A DNA stretch of 64,000 nucleotides from CAVVNN01 sp963838035 (GCA_963838035.1 CAWIPM010000005.1:1-64000); one strand, 5' to 3'. Shown: positions 28,316-37,996, counted from the first letter of the stretch. Numbers and translations: made by a program. The notes: generated from the sequence alone by a model not told the origin.

Positions 28316-30049
28316 ATGAGTCACCTCCCGCCCGAGGTGGAGCGGCGCCGTCGCCTTCTCACCCGCATGCTCCCCCTAGCGATCATCGCGACGGTTTCCT
28401 TCGTCTGGGGCGCCAGCGCCGGCACGCCGGTGTCGCCGAAGAAGGAGGCCTCCGAACGCTATGCCCAAGCCTGGGCGAGGGGCGATTTCGCCGCGATGTA
28501 CCGCGAGCTGAGCCCGGCCTCCCGGCACGCGATCACGGTCAACGACTTCGCCACTGCCTACCGCGAAGCCGGCGAGGTGGCGACGCTGCGCTCGCTGCAG
28601 CCGGGCTCGGCGCAGGGCACGACCTCGGTCGGCTCCGCGACGGTGGTACCGGTTGCCGTCACAGCCGAAACCGTGGCCTTCGGCCGGATCGAATCCGAGA
28701 TCGACCTTGCCTTCGGCGAAGGTGGCATCGACTGGGACCCGAGCCTGGTCTTTCCCGGGCTACGCCGGGGAGAGCACCTGGAGAACCAGATCGAATTGGC
28801 GCCGCGGGCGCCGATCCTCGCCGCCGACGGATCGCCGCTTGCCGAAGGCCCCGCCGACGAACGCTCGCACCCACTCGGCAGCGCCGCGATCGACGTCACC
28901 GGGGAAGTCGGGAAGGCGGAAGCAGCGGAGCTTCCCGTCCTTGCCCGCCACGGCTTCGCGCCGAACACGCCGGTCGGCGTCAGCGGCCTCGAGCAGGCGT
29001 TCAATGCCCGGCTTGCCGGCAAGCCGGGTGGCTCGCTGCTCGCCGTCGCCGACTCCGGCGGCTCCGCTCGCATCCTTGCCAAGTCGGAGCCGAAGGCCGG
29101 CGCCCCCGTGAAGACGACGATCGACCCCGACCTGCAGGTTGCCGCCGTTTCGGCGCTGGCGGGGCGCTCCGGCGGCATGGCCGTCCTCGACGCCCGCAAC
29201 GGCGATGTCCGCGCCCTCGCCGGCCAGGCCTACTCCGCCCCCCAGCCGCCCGGCTCAACCTTCAAGACGATCACCACCACCGCAGCCCTGACGAAGGGCA
29301 TCGTCTCGCTCGATGACGAATTCGAAATCACAAACGGCGTAAACGTCGGCGGGCGCTTCATTGAAAACGCCAACGGTGAGTACTGCGGCGGCACCTTCAG
29401 GCAGGCGTTCGCGGAGTCATGCAACGCCGACTTCGTCCCGCTGGGGCCGAAGATCGGCAACGACGAAATGGTGGCGACGGCGGAAAGGTTCGGCTTCAAC
29501 TCGCCCCCCACCCTCTATGCGCCGCGGATCGCCGCCGAAGTTGAACCGGCCGAATCCAGCATCCCGAAGGAAATCGGCGACGAACTCGACCTCGGCGTGA
29601 GCGCGATCGGACAGGGCAAAGTCCTCGCCACCCCGCTGGAGATGGCAAGCGTCGCGCAGACGATCGGCAACGGCGGAGTGCGGGAACCGACCTCGATCGT
29701 CGCCAACCGCAAGCTTCGCCCCGACGCCAAGCCGGTTCGCGTGATGTCGAAGAAGATCGCCGGCGAGCTGACCGACCTGATGATCGGCGTCGTCACCAGC
29801 GGCACCGGCACCGCCGCGGCAATCCCCCAGGCCCAGGTCGCCGGCAAGACCGGCACCGCCGAGCTGGGACCGAAGCCGGGGCAGGAAGGCAAGGAAAACC
29901 CCGAACAGATCAAGGACGCATGGTTCGCCGCCTTCGCGCCGGCCAAGAAGGCGCGCTTGGCGGTCGGCGTGCTGCTGGTCGAAGCCGAAGCAGCGGGCGG
30001 CGAGGTCGCCGCTCCCGCCGCCGCCGAAGTGCTTTCCGCCGGCCTCTGA
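28316..30049 (+). CDS. Penicillin-binding protein, class B transpeptidase with NTF2-like domain
   Basis: A membrane-anchored D,D-transpeptidase that cross-links peptidoglycan, 577 residues from ATG 28316. One N-terminal membrane helix (MLPLAIIATVSFVWGASAGT) is followed by an NTF2/MecA_N-like domain (ASERYAQAWARGDFAAMYRE), a short dimerisation region and the transpeptidase. Catalytic motifs are STFK (Ser314), SCN (368-370) and KTG (501-503, AGKTGTAE). The open frame begins at ATG 28262, but that adds only an arginine-rich lead; neither start has a clear ribosome site. The class resembles MecA/PbpA-type enzymes. A drug-resistance role cannot be inferred from the sequence. Confidence 0.85.
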   Translation: MSHLPPEVERRRRLLTRMLPLAIIATVSFVWGASAGTPVSPKKEASERYAQAWARGDFAAMYRELSPASRHAITVNDFATAYREAGEVATLRSLQPGSAQGTTSVGSATVVPVAVTAETVAFGRIESEIDLAFGEGGIDWDPSLVFPGLRRGEHLENQIELAPRAPILAADGSPLAEGPADERSHPLGSAAIDVTGEVGKAEAAELPVLARHGFAPNTPVGVSGLEQAFNARLAGKPGGSLLAVADSGGSARILAKSEPKAGAPVKTTIDPDLQVAAVSALAGRSGGMAVLDARNGDVRALAGQAYSAPQPPGSTFKTITTTAALTKGIVSLDDEFEITNGVNVGGRFIENANGEYCGGTFRQAFAESCNADFVPLGPKIGNDEMVATAERFGFNSPPTLYAPRIAAEVEPAESSIPKEIGDELDLGVSAIGQGKVLATPLEMASVAQTIGNGGVREPTSIVANRKLRPDAKPVRVMSKKIAGELTDLMIGVVTSGTGTAAAIPQAQVAGKTGTAELGPKPGQEGKENPEQIKDAWFAAFAPAKKARLAVGVLLVEAEAAGGEVAAPAAAEVLSAGL

Positions 30050-30065
30050 CCCTCGGGGGACCGGT

Positions 30066-30614
30066 TTAGAGGTCCAGGGTGACCTTGGCTGGGCCTTCGG
30101 GCCCGGGGATGGAGAGGACGAGGGGCCGGTTCTCAGATGCCGAGGAGGGAAGTTCGAAGAGAACGAGAGAGCCCTCGATCGAGCCCTGCTGCGGCGTCGA
30201 ATCGGGGGCGGGGATCGGTTCCTGCGGTTCGACTTCGCCTCCCACAGGGAACGCGTAGAGGCTTTCGGAGGGGATCGCCCCGAATTTCTGATCGCTCGCG
30301 TCGGTGATCGTGAAGGCGCCGGCCAACTTCCGGTTCTCTTCAGTCTTGTTCTGCACTTCGAGGAAGATGCCGAAGTAGTTGGAGCCTTTCTTTGGTGGCG
30401 GCTGGCCGACCAGGTAGGCCGCGTCCTCATTGTCATTGGGGTTGAGGAAGCGCGAGAAGATCACCTGATACTTGAGGTTGTTTATTTCCACGACCTGGCC
30501 CTCGACAACGTCCTTGGAGTCGCTCGAGTAGCCGCAGGCGGAGACGGCGAGAGCGACGGCGCCGAGCGCGAGCGCGGCGAGCAGGGGCAGGAGGATTCTG
30601 CGGAGCTGGGTCAT
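30066..30614 (-). CDS. Lipoprotein with DUF4352-like domain
   Basis: A 182-residue lipoprotein. The signal peptide LLPLLAALALGAVALAVSAC ends in a lipobox (VSAC), so the mature protein would be anchored by its cysteine. The rest is a beta-sandwich-like domain (VVEINNLKYQVIFSRFLNPN, FGIFLEVQNKTEENRKLAGA, FTITDASDQKFGAIPSESLY) resembling DUF4352 secreted proteins, and it ends GSLVLFELPSSASENRPLVL. Its role is unknown; such domains often bind partners on the cell surface. The start is ATG 30614. It is convergent with the PBP gene, with 16 bases between stops. Confidence 0.75.
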   Translation of the reverse strand: MTQLRRILLPLLAALALGAVALAVSACGYSSDSKDVVEGQVVEINNLKYQVIFSRFLNPNDNEDAAYLVGQPPPKKGSNYFGIFLEVQNKTEENRKLAGAFTITDASDQKFGAIPSESLYAFPVGGEVEPQEPIPAPDSTPQQGSIEGSLVLFELPSSASENRPLVLSIPGPEGPAKVTLDL

Positions 30615-30642
30615 CGGCGGGCGGGAGTCTATAAAGGCGGTC

Positions 30643-31161
30643 TCAGGGAACGCCGGTAGCGTGGCGATTGCCCCCGGCGACGGCGACGCGGGTGCCCTCC
30701 AGAGAACCCGACTCGAGCTCGTCGCGGAGCCGCCGCAGCCCCTCGCGCCAGCGGCGCTCGTGCCGGAAGGAGGCACCGGAGAGCGCGTTTCGGACGCGAT
30801 GGACGGGGTGCAGTGACTCGGTCCAGTGGGAGACGCGGACCCTGGTAAGCGAGCCCGAGCCCCGGGTCAGCTCCCAGACGGTGGTCGAGCGAACCCGGCT
30901 CCCGCGCCCGCCGCTGCCGTGCTCGACGATCCGGTGGGGCGCCTGCAGCTCGGCGATCGCGGTGTCCATCCAGGCCGAGTCGAGCGGCACCTCGACGCGG
31001 AAGCGCGCCCCTGCGCCGACTCCCACCGAATCGATCCGGGTGAGATGGAAACCGGTGAGGAAATGGTCGGTGAACGAGGGGCGATTGCCGAGATCGGCAA
31101 GGAACTCGAACGCCCGCTCCCGCGGCACGTCGATCTCCACCTCGGCGCTGATCGGTCCCAT
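30643..31161 (-). CDS. SRPBCC-family (START-like) protein
   Basis: A 172-residue helix-grip protein of the polyketide cyclase/SRPBCC superfamily, which binds hydrophobic ligands in a cavity. The opening ISAEVEIDVPRERAFEFLAD and RPSFTDHFLTGFHLTRIDS are typical, followed by the beta strands ARFRVEVPLDSAWMDTAIAE, RIVEHGSGGRG and STTVWELTRGSGSLTRVRVS. The C-terminal helix is HERRWREGLRRLRDELESGS. The ligand is unknown. It starts at ATG 31161 and ends 28 bases before the lipoprotein start, so the two may be cotranscribed. Confidence 0.75.
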   Translation of the reverse strand: MGPISAEVEIDVPRERAFEFLADLGNRPSFTDHFLTGFHLTRIDSVGVGAGARFRVEVPLDSAWMDTAIAELQAPHRIVEHGSGGRGSRVRSTTVWELTRGSGSLTRVRVSHWTESLHPVHRVRNALSGASFRHERRWREGLRRLRDELESGSLEGTRVAVAGGNRHATGVP

Positions 31162-31327
31162 CGCGGCGCGATTCTATTCTCGCGCTGCAGCGGGGGTGAT
31201 CTTGCGGGTTTCTACCTAGCGGCCGATACGGCGGCGCGCTAGGATCGATGGCGGAGGCGCCGGGAAGGAGATCGACATCTTCACCAGTGTCAGTGCCAGT
31301 CCTGCCAGTGACCGTATCGAGACCGGG

Positions 31328-31849
31328 GTGTCTCCCGGGTCGGGGACGTTCTTCTGCGTCGAGTGCGGCTCCCAGCTCTCCCTGGAGGAGACCGACAGCC
31401 TTCCCGAGTGCCCCCGCTGCGGGGGCGCCGAGTTCCACCGCGACTCGATTTTCGAGTCGATGCAGGAGCACGTCGAGCACACCGCCGAGTTCGCGGCACC
31501 TACCCCCGATCAGGCCCAGAACTGGCTTCGTGAAGCGCGGGATTCGCTCAAGGGGCCCGGTAAGTACCTCGCCTTCTGTGAGGATGACGGCGAGATCCAG
31601 ATCTTTACGATCGAACCCGGCTGGACTCGGATCGGGCGCAGCCTCGCCGCAGACATCCGCCTCGACGATCCCAGCGTCTCCCGCCGCCATGCCCTGATCG
31701 TCTCCGAGCCGCCCGATCTGCTGCGGGTGCTCGACGACCGCAGCCTCAACGGGGTCTTCCTCAACGGAAAGTCGGTTGAGTGGAGCCGGATCGGCGATGG
31801 TGACGAGCTGGCGATCGGCCGCTACCGGTTGTTCGCGATCGAACTCTAG
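31328..31849 (+). CDS. Zinc-ribbon plus FHA-domain protein
   Basis: A 173-residue signalling protein. Residues 9-36 form a zinc ribbon (FFCVECGSQLSLEE...CPRCGGAEF). Residues 85-173 form an FHA domain, which binds phosphothreonine: TRIGRSLAADIRLDDPSVSR, RRHALIVSEP, LDDRSLNGVFLNGKSV and GDELAIGRYRLF hold the conserved Gly-Arg, Ser-Arg-His and Asn. It would read the output of a Ser/Thr protein kinase; none is in the window. The start GTG 31328 is uncertain, because the same frame is open and reads plausibly upstream from about 31275. Confidence 0.85.
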   Translation: MSPGSGTFFCVECGSQLSLEETDSLPECPRCGGAEFHRDSIFESMQEHVEHTAEFAAPTPDQAQNWLREARDSLKGPGKYLAFCEDDGEIQIFTIEPGWTRIGRSLAADIRLDDPSVSRRHALIVSEPPDLLRVLDDRSLNGVFLNGKSVEWSRIGDGDELAIGRYRLFAIEL

Positions 31850-31887
31850 CCCGGCCGCTCGTCGGTTCCGCCACCCCGCGCCCTAGC

Positions 31888-32286
31888 ATGCGCAGCATGA
31901 GCGCCGGCCCCGACCCCTCGCTCCCGCCAGGCGCGCCGGAGTTGTCCGCGGCCGCCGAGCGCGCGCGCGAGCGCCTGCATGAGGAAATCGAGCGGGTGCG
32001 CGTGGGGGTCGAGGAGATGCTCGCCGAACAGCCTGGCGGAGAGGACGACGTCGACCTGCGCAGGGAGCTGGACGCGCTGCGCGATGAGACCCGCCGCTAC
32101 GTGAAGAAGCGCGTCGCCAAGAGCGAGAGGCGCACCGAGAAGCGCCTTGGCAAGCTCGAACGCCGCCTCGACGAAGTCGAGCAGGACCGCAAATACGCGG
32201 AGTGGCGCATCCACACCAACACCGAGGCGATGCTCGACGGCCTCCTGCGCGACATCCGCGCGATCGCCGACCGCCTGGCCAAGTAG
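31888..32286 (+). CDS. Coiled-coil hypothetical protein
   Basis: A 132-residue, highly charged, helical protein. From residue 20 on it is almost continuous coiled coil: AAAERARERLHEEIERVRVG, DLRRELDALRDETRRYVKKR and KRLGKLERRLDEVEQDRKYA. The end, MLDGLLRDIRAIADRLAK, is amphipathic. There is no signal peptide. The start is ATG 31888 or 31897. It follows the FHA gene by 38 bases on the same strand and is convergent with gltB. Its function is unknown; a scaffold or DNA-associated role would only be a guess. Confidence 0.6.
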   Translation: MRSMSAGPDPSLPPGAPELSAAAERARERLHEEIERVRVGVEEMLAEQPGGEDDVDLRRELDALRDETRRYVKKRVAKSERRTEKRLGKLERRLDEVEQDRKYAEWRIHTNTEAMLDGLLRDIRAIADRLAK

Positions 32287-32303
32287 GCGTCTCCGGCGGA
32301 TCC

Positions 32304-35300
32304 CTACTCGGTGGAGATGCTCGGGTCCGCCTGGACCCTGTGCGGGACTACCATCAGGAAGTTGCTGGCGGCGTCAGCGGCGAGGTTGAGCATCCGGACG
32401 GCCTCCTCCCCCTGGTCGGTTGCGCGGAGCTCCTCGGCATAGTGAGTCAACAGGTCGTCGAGGTCGAGCAGCCCCTCGGCGTCGAGGTCCTTCAGCTCCA
32501 CTTTGGCGCCCTCGCCGAGACGCCGCGCGATCGCGTCTCGGTCGATGCCAAAGGCATTCTGGCGAACGTATACGCGACCCCCGGTCATCCCGGCGCAGGC
32601 CCACGGCCCTAGGTCGCCGAGGACGACGGCACGCCCGGAGGTCATGTACTCGAAGGCAAAGCCTTTGGCGTTGGCGCGGTCGACGACGCACCCGCGACTG
32701 TCGTCGATGTCGCTCTCAGGCTCTCCGGCCAGCACCACGTCGGCGCCGGAGAGGCGGATGCAGAAGCGCGAATCGGCAGAGCCCTGGACGAAGAGACGAC
32801 CGCGCTGGGCGCCATAGGCGAAGGACTTTCCGACCGAGCCGTTGAGCCGCCGGCCCTTGGCGCCCTTGCCCTTGAGCACCGCCACGGTGCCGCCGAGCAT
32901 CGCCTTGCCGACACCGTCCTGAGCGCCGCCCTCGACCCGTATCGAGACGCCGTAGGCGTTGAAGGCTCCGAAGCCCTGCCCGGCAACCGAGCCGCCGTTG
33001 AACTCGAGGCTGACGAGCACGTCGTCGCCCGGCTCGGGGCCGTCATCGAAGATGCGGGCGCGGGCGAGCGCCCCGGCCAACTCGGTCCCAAGCACCCGGT
33101 CGCCTGCATCGGTGGGGCGCGGGAAGGAGCTGTGCACGGTCTGCCCCGAGCAGACCTCGCCGGCGAGCGAGCCGATCTGGGCAGAGGCCTCCTTCTCCTC
33201 CATCCGGATCGGCCGCGCCGCGACCAGGCCGGCCTCGGCACGCTCCTCGGCGATTCCGTCGGCAACGGGAAGGTCCAGCGGCTCGAGGTCGAGGTACTCC
33301 TCCAGCGGGGTGATCAGAGACGCCAGATCGACGCTGTCATGTGCCGCCACCTGCTCGAGCAGGTCGTAGCGCCCGACCAGGTCCTGGGCACGCTCGTAAC
33401 CGAGTGAGGCAACCACCTGCTTGACCTCCTCGCCCATCGCCCGGAAGAACCGCGCGCAGCTCTCGGCGGCGCTGTCGACCTCCTGCGGGGTGAACTTCTT
33501 CAGGCCATGCTCCTGGGCCTGCTCGACCGTCTCGATCTGGGTGGCGATACCGACGTGGCAGGTGTCGAGCTGGCAGCCGCGACAGATAGTGCAGCCGAGG
33601 CTGACCATCGCCAGCGTCCCGAACCCGACCCGGTTGGCGCCGAGGCAGTGCAGCTTGACGATGTCGTGACCATGGCGGTAGCCGCCGTCGGCCCAGATCT
33701 CGACGCGGTTGCGGATTCCCGCCTCCATCAGCGCTCGGTGGACGGCGCGGGTGCCGATGTCGGAGGGCAGCCCGACGTGGCGCAGCGCGTGTTGGCGCGC
33801 GGCGCCGGTCCCGCCCTCGAACCCGGAGAGGGTGATGATGTCGGCACCTGCCTTGGCGATCCCGAGGCCGATCGTGCCGATGTTCGGCACCACCGGGACC
33901 TTGACCGAAACCCGAACGTCGGGGTTGACCGTCTTCAGCTCGTCGATCAGCTCCGCCAGGTCCTCGATCGAGTAGAGGTCGTGGTTGTTGGAGGGCGAGA
34001 TCAGGTCGGTGCCGGGCGCCGCGTTACGCGCGGCTGCGACCTTCTCGGAGACCTTCTTGCCGGGCAGGTGGCCTCCCTCGCCGGGCTTCGCCCCCTGGCC
34101 GATCTTGATCTCGGCGACGTAGGAGGAGTTGATCATCTCCGCCGAGACGCCGAAGCGTCCCGAGGCGACCTGCTGGCCGCGCCACTTGCGGTAGCGGCCG
34201 TACATGTCGCGAATCTCGCCCCCCTCGCCGTTGATGCAGAGGACGTTGATCGCCTTCGCCGCCTCGGCGTAGGCGCGGAAGGCGGGCTCGGACTGAGAGC
34301 CGAAGCTCATCGAGGAGATCACCACCGGGTAATCGTGGTGGCCGACCCCGGCGTCGACCGTCGCCGGGTCGACCGGGTCGCGGTCACCCTTCAGCCCCAT
34401 GATGTGGCGCATCGATATCGGGCTCTGGCGCTCCAGGTCGCGCACCTTCTCCGAGTACTCCTCGTAGGTGCCGCTGCCGTTGGCGGTCGCGATCGCCGCC
34501 TTGTAGACCTTGGGATAGAAACGGAACGTCTTGGCCGGTTTGCCGTCGGCCTCGCCGGCCAGCTCACGCGCCCGCTCGTTGCTGTCCGCATCGAGGCCGG
34601 AGAAGCCGACTCCGCCCTGCTCGGAGGCGGCGAACGCCTCGGTCTGGAAGATCTCGGCCAGCTCGGGCTTGACGCCGATCGAGGAGAACTGACGCGCGTA
34701 GCCGCGCACCTCGTGGATCCCGATCGTCGAGATCACTTTCTCAATCCCCTTCCTCAGCGCCGCGCAGAGGTTGGAGACGTCGGTCTCGTAGTCCTCCACG
34801 CAGATCACCTCGACCATCGTGTACGGGCAGACTCCGTTGGCGCCGAGGCCCAGCGCCAGCATCGTGTCGTGGACGTTGCGGATCGCCGCCGAGCGGAGCA
34901 CGATCCCGCAGCGGCGACGCAGGTTCTCCTCGCCGGGCTCGACCCGGAACTGCTTCAGCGCCTGGTCGACCGCCGAGGTGGCGAGGTGCGGGTCGAGGTA
35001 GCGGCGAACGCCGTCGTAGACGGTGCGATCGGTGAGGACGAGCAGCTCGGCGCCGTTGCGCACCTTCTTCACCGCCTCCTGCTTGATCCGCTCGATCGCC
35101 CCCTGGGTCGTCTCGGACTCGAGCAGGGAGATGTCGACCGCGTCGGCGCGGCCGCGGAACTCCTCCCAGAGGTCCTCGAGCAGGTAGGTGCGATGCTCGC
35201 GGGCGATACGCCGATATGTCTTGTCGGAGAGCGGCGCCATCTCGTGATGGCCGCCGAGGATGACCGGGAACGAGGTCTCGATCGTGGCGGTGTCCTCCCC

Positions 35301-36977
35301 CGCGGCGTGGATCGACGGCCTGCGGCCGAAGACGGCGCGGGTCGAGAAGTGCTCGACCTCGCGCTCGCGGTCGATCGCGGGGTTGGTGACGACGGCGACC
35401 GTCTCCTTGAAGTAGTCGGCGAGGTTCTGCCGCTCGGGCGAAAGCGCCGCGAGTGGGCCGTCATAGCCGAGTGAGCCGATCGGCTCGGCCCCGTTTGAGG
35501 CCATCTGCTGGACCAGCTTGACGTCGTCGCGATGCCAGCCGAACCCGGCGAGCAGGCGGTCGGCGACCTTGACTGGCTCCTCGGGGCCGGCGTCGGAGTA
35601 GCCCGGAACGTCCTCGCCCTCGAGCGGACCGCCGGTCACGAGGGCCCTGTCGTAAGGACCGGCGGCCCCGGCGCCGTTGCGCGCCAGCCAGCGGTCGCGC
35701 ACGATCCGCAGCATCTCGTCGTGCGAATGCAGGGTCGAGCGCTTGCGCTCGCGGTCGATCGCGACCAGAGCCTTCTCGCCGGGGGCAAGCGGCTTGGGCT
35801 CGGAGACCATCGTGCCGATCGAGACGACACCGGGCTCGGAGCTGAAGACGAAGTCTTCGGTGGTCTCGACCTGCCACAGAGGGCGCAGCCCGAGAGCGTC
35901 GGCCGAGAACACGCACTCGTCGTCGTGACGGGCGATCAGCGCCACCGGGCCCTGGGCGAACGGCCCCATCGCCTGATGCAGGTACATGTAGAAGGAGTGC
36001 AGGTCGGCGGGAAGCGAGCGAATCTCGTTGACGATCGGCGGCACCACCATCTCCATCGCCTCGGCGAGGCTGAGGCCGGCGCGGCTGATGAGAGTGTCGA
36101 TCGTGCGATTGAGGTCCTGGGAGTCGGAGGAGCCGGGCTGGATCGGGACTCCCAGCATCCGCGCCTCCTGGCGCAGCTGCTCGATCGTGTTGATCTCGCC
36201 GTTGTGGCCGAGTACCGAGAACGGCTGGACGCGCTTGAACGAGGGCCAGGTGTTGGTCGAGTAGCGGTTGTGCCCGAAGCAGCCGATCGTCTCGAAGCGC
36301 TCGTCCCGCAGGTCGGGGTAGTACTCGCCGAGCACCTTTGGAGCGCCCATCACCTTGTATACGCAGGTCGTCGCCGAGAAGGAAGGGACGTGGACTCCAA
36401 GCTTCGCCTCCAGCTCGATCAGAAGGTCGAAGAGGACCCGGTTGCGATTGGAGGCGTCGGCAACGAGGCCGGCGAGTTGCCAGAAGTGCGGCTCCTCCTC
36501 GCGAGCGGTCGGCCCGAGTGCGGGCGAGTCGACGGCACCGATCCGCTCGGCGAGGACGCGGAAACCTCCCTGACGAAGCAGCTCGCGGGCGTCGTGCTGG
36601 ACCTTCTGCAGGTCCTGGGTGCGATCGACGAAGACGTGGGCGACGGCGAAGGCGTCGTCGAGAGTGAGCGAGGGATCGTGGCCACCGGCCCGGACCTCCT
36701 CGCCCCAGATCCTGCGCGGGATGTCCAGCAGCAACCCACAGCCATCGCCCTCGCCGTCGACGTTGCCGGCGCGGTGGAGCATCTTCTGCAGCGCCGGGAT
36801 CGCGAGCTCGATCGCCGCATGGCTCGGAGTCGCGTCCTTGCGGACCGATGCATAGATCGCGCAGGCGTCCTTGTCCTCGACGCTGGGGGGCGAGACGAGT
36901 GGCCGGTAGGAACGCTCAGGGGAGTAGCGGGCGACGCCGCCCTGACCGCGACTCTCACGGGACTGGGGTACAGGCAA
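32304..36977 (-). CDS. gltB: Glutamate synthase, large subunit
   Basis: A 1,557-residue enzyme making glutamate from glutamine and 2-oxoglutarate. The N-terminal Ntn amidotransferase carries the catalytic cysteine as residue 39 (EDKDACAIYASVRK), so a 38-residue propeptide should be removed. Further on are GCFGHNRYSTNTWPSFKRVQ, the FMN/synthase domain (VSVKVPVVPNIGTIGLGIAK, LSGFEGGTGAARQHALRHVG), the 3Fe-4S cysteines CTICRGCQLDTC near residues 1129-1141, and the C-terminal beta-helix domain (GMTGGRVYVRQNAFGIDRDA). The TTG start at 36977 is supported by GGGAGGT 6-12 bases upstream. No gltD (small subunit) is in the window. It is the last gene of a long minus-strand run, but has its own promoter. 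Confidence 0.9.
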   Translation of the reverse strand: MPVPQSRESRGQGGVARYSPERSYRPLVSPPSVEDKDACAIYASVRKDATPSHAAIELAIPALQKMLHRAGNVDGEGDGCGLLLDIPRRIWGEEVRAGGHDPSLTLDDAFAVAHVFVDRTQDLQKVQHDARELLRQGGFRVLAERIGAVDSPALGPTAREEEPHFWQLAGLVADASNRNRVLFDLLIELEAKLGVHVPSFSATTCVYKVMGAPKVLGEYYPDLRDERFETIGCFGHNRYSTNTWPSFKRVQPFSVLGHNGEINTIEQLRQEARMLGVPIQPGSSDSQDLNRTIDTLISRAGLSLAEAMEMVVPPIVNEIRSLPADLHSFYMYLHQAMGPFAQGPVALIARHDDECVFSADALGLRPLWQVETTEDFVFSSEPGVVSIGTMVSEPKPLAPGEKALVAIDRERKRSTLHSHDEMLRIVRDRWLARNGAGAAGPYDRALVTGGPLEGEDVPGYSDAGPEEPVKVADRLLAGFGWHRDDVKLVQQMASNGAEPIGSLGYDGPLAALSPERQNLADYFKETVAVVTNPAIDREREVEHFSTRAVFGRRPSIHAAGEDTATIETSFPVILGGHHEMAPLSDKTYRRIAREHRTYLLEDLWEEFRGRADAVDISLLESETTQGAIERIKQEAVKKVRNGAELLVLTDRTVYDGVRRYLDPHLATSAVDQALKQFRVEPGEENLRRRCGIVLRSAAIRNVHDTMLALGLGANGVCPYTMVEVICVEDYETDVSNLCAALRKGIEKVISTIGIHEVRGYARQFSSIGVKPELAEIFQTEAFAASEQGGVGFSGLDADSNERARELAGEADGKPAKTFRFYPKVYKAAIATANGSGTYEEYSEKVRDLERQSPISMRHIMGLKGDRDPVDPATVDAGVGHHDYPVVISSMSFGSQSEPAFRAYAEAAKAINVLCINGEGGEIRDMYGRYRKWRGQQVASGRFGVSAEMINSSYVAEIKIGQGAKPGEGGHLPGKKVSEKVAAARNAAPGTDLISPSNNHDLYSIEDLAELIDELKTVNPDVRVSVKVPVVPNIGTIGLGIAKAGADIITLSGFEGGTGAARQHALRHVGLPSDIGTRAVHRALMEAGIRNRVEIWADGGYRHGHDIVKLHCLGANRVGFGTLAMVSLGCTICRGCQLDTCHVGIATQIETVEQAQEHGLKKFTPQEVDSAAESCARFFRAMGEEVKQVVASLGYERAQDLVGRYDLLEQVAAHDSVDLASLITPLEEYLDLEPLDLPVADGIAEERAEAGLVAARPIRMEEKEASAQIGSLAGEVCSGQTVHSSFPRPTDAGDRVLGTELAGALARARIFDDGPEPGDDVLVSLEFNGGSVAGQGFGAFNAYGVSIRVEGGAQDGVGKAMLGGTVAVLKGKGAKGRRLNGSVGKSFAYGAQRGRLFVQGSADSRFCIRLSGADVVLAGEPESDIDDSRGCVVDRANAKGFAFEYMTSGRAVVLGDLGPWACAGMTGGRVYVRQNAFGIDRDAIARRLGEGAKVELKDLDAEGLLDLDDLLTHYAEELRATDQGEEAVRMLNLAADAASNFLMVVPHRVQADPSISTE

Positions 36978-37039
36978 GTTGACCTCCCGGGTTCCGCACC
37001 TTCTCCGAGCGGGCGCGCGACGGGTTGACGAGAGCGGGC

Positions 37040-37068
37040 ATTATAGGCGCGGACCCGGTCCCCGTCCA
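37040..37068 (-). promoter_or_regulatory. Sigma70-type promoter of gltB
   Basis: On the minus strand a perfect -10 box TATAAT (37045-37040) lies 17 bases downstream of TGGACG (37068-37063), a 4/6 match to TTGACA. The start site would be near 37033, giving an untranslated leader of about 55 bases before the TTG start at 36977. A TATAAT in such GC-rich DNA is unlikely by chance. Confidence 0.55.
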
Positions 37069-37098
37069 GGAGACCCGATCGCCGTCTCCCTTGCGCCC

Positions 37099-37980
37099 CT
37101 ACAGCTCCGGAACGTCGGCGCCGTGGGGGGTGAAGGGGATGCGGCGGACCTCGGCCCAGCCCTCGCAGCGGCGCTCCAGCTCCTCGGCAACCTTGCCGGC
37201 GTCCTGCCAGGTGGTCCAGACGAGGACCGCGGGGCCGGCGCCGGAGATCGTGGCACCGAGGGCGCCGATCTCGGAGGCGACGTCGACGATCTCCATCGAG
37301 CGGGGGTAGAGGTCGCGACGGCGGGGTTGGTGGATGCGGTCGGTGAGGCCGCGGGCGATGAGGTCGAGGTCGCCCGTCTTCAGGCCGAGCACCAGCTGCG
37401 TCGCGGACGAGAGGTTGGCGACCGCCTCGGCGAGCGGCACGTCGGCCGGAATCGCCTCACGGGCGCGCTCGGTCGAGACCTCCTCAGCCGGGATCGCGAC
37501 CACGCCCTCGACGTCGCTAGGCGGGTCGAAGCGGGCGGCGATCGGAGCGCCCGCAACTCCGGTGCCACAGATGACAAAACCGCCGTAGATGGCCGCCGCG
37601 ACGTTGTCGGGGTGGCCCTCCAGCTCGGTCGCGCGAGCCAGGATCTCCTCCTCGGAGAGGGCCAGCTCGAAGAGATGGTCGGCCGCGTGCAGGCCGGCGA
37701 CGATCGCCGCCGCGCTGGAGCCGAGGCCGCGGGCAAGCGGAATATCGCTGCGCAGGCGGAAGCCGATCCCGTCGGCGCTGTGCAGGCTCTCGAAGGCCCG
37801 CACGACGAGGTTGTCGCGCCCGGTCGAGACGTCGAGCCCGCCCGGGTCGAGCGAGAACTCGCCCGTCTCCTCCACCTCCAGCTCCAGATACAACGAGACC
37901 GCCGCAGCCATCACGTCGTACCCCGGCCCGAGGTTGGCCGAGGAGGCGGGGACGCGAACGAGTCGATGCCGGGCGGTCAC
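37099..37980 (-). CDS. thrB: Homoserine kinase
   Basis: A 293-residue GHMP kinase that phosphorylates homoserine, the step before threonine synthase. It has the N-terminal VPASSANLGPGYDVMAAAVS, the GHMP ATP-binding loop IPLARGLGSSAAAIVAGLHA, EGHPDNVAAAIYGGFVICG and the third motif LGATISGAGPAVLVWTTW. The length is normal. The start is ATG 37980, 16 bases after the thrC stop. It closes the lysA-hom-thrC-thrB cluster. Confidence 0.95.
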   Translation of the reverse strand: MTARHRLVRVPASSANLGPGYDVMAAAVSLYLELEVEETGEFSLDPGGLDVSTGRDNLVVRAFESLHSADGIGFRLRSDIPLARGLGSSAAAIVAGLHAADHLFELALSEEEILARATELEGHPDNVAAAIYGGFVICGTGVAGAPIAARFDPPSDVEGVVAIPAEEVSTERAREAIPADVPLAEAVANLSSATQLVLGLKTGDLDLIARGLTDRIHQPRRRDLYPRSMEIVDVASEIGALGATISGAGPAVLVWTTWQDAGKVAEELERRCEGWAEVRRIPFTPHGADVPEL

Positions 37981-37996
37981 CGCAAATCCTTCGCGC

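Noticed and set aside
33507..35474. Long plus-strand open frame of 655 codons inside gltB
   Set aside because: It is antisense to conserved glutamate synthase sequence and has a shadow-type composition.
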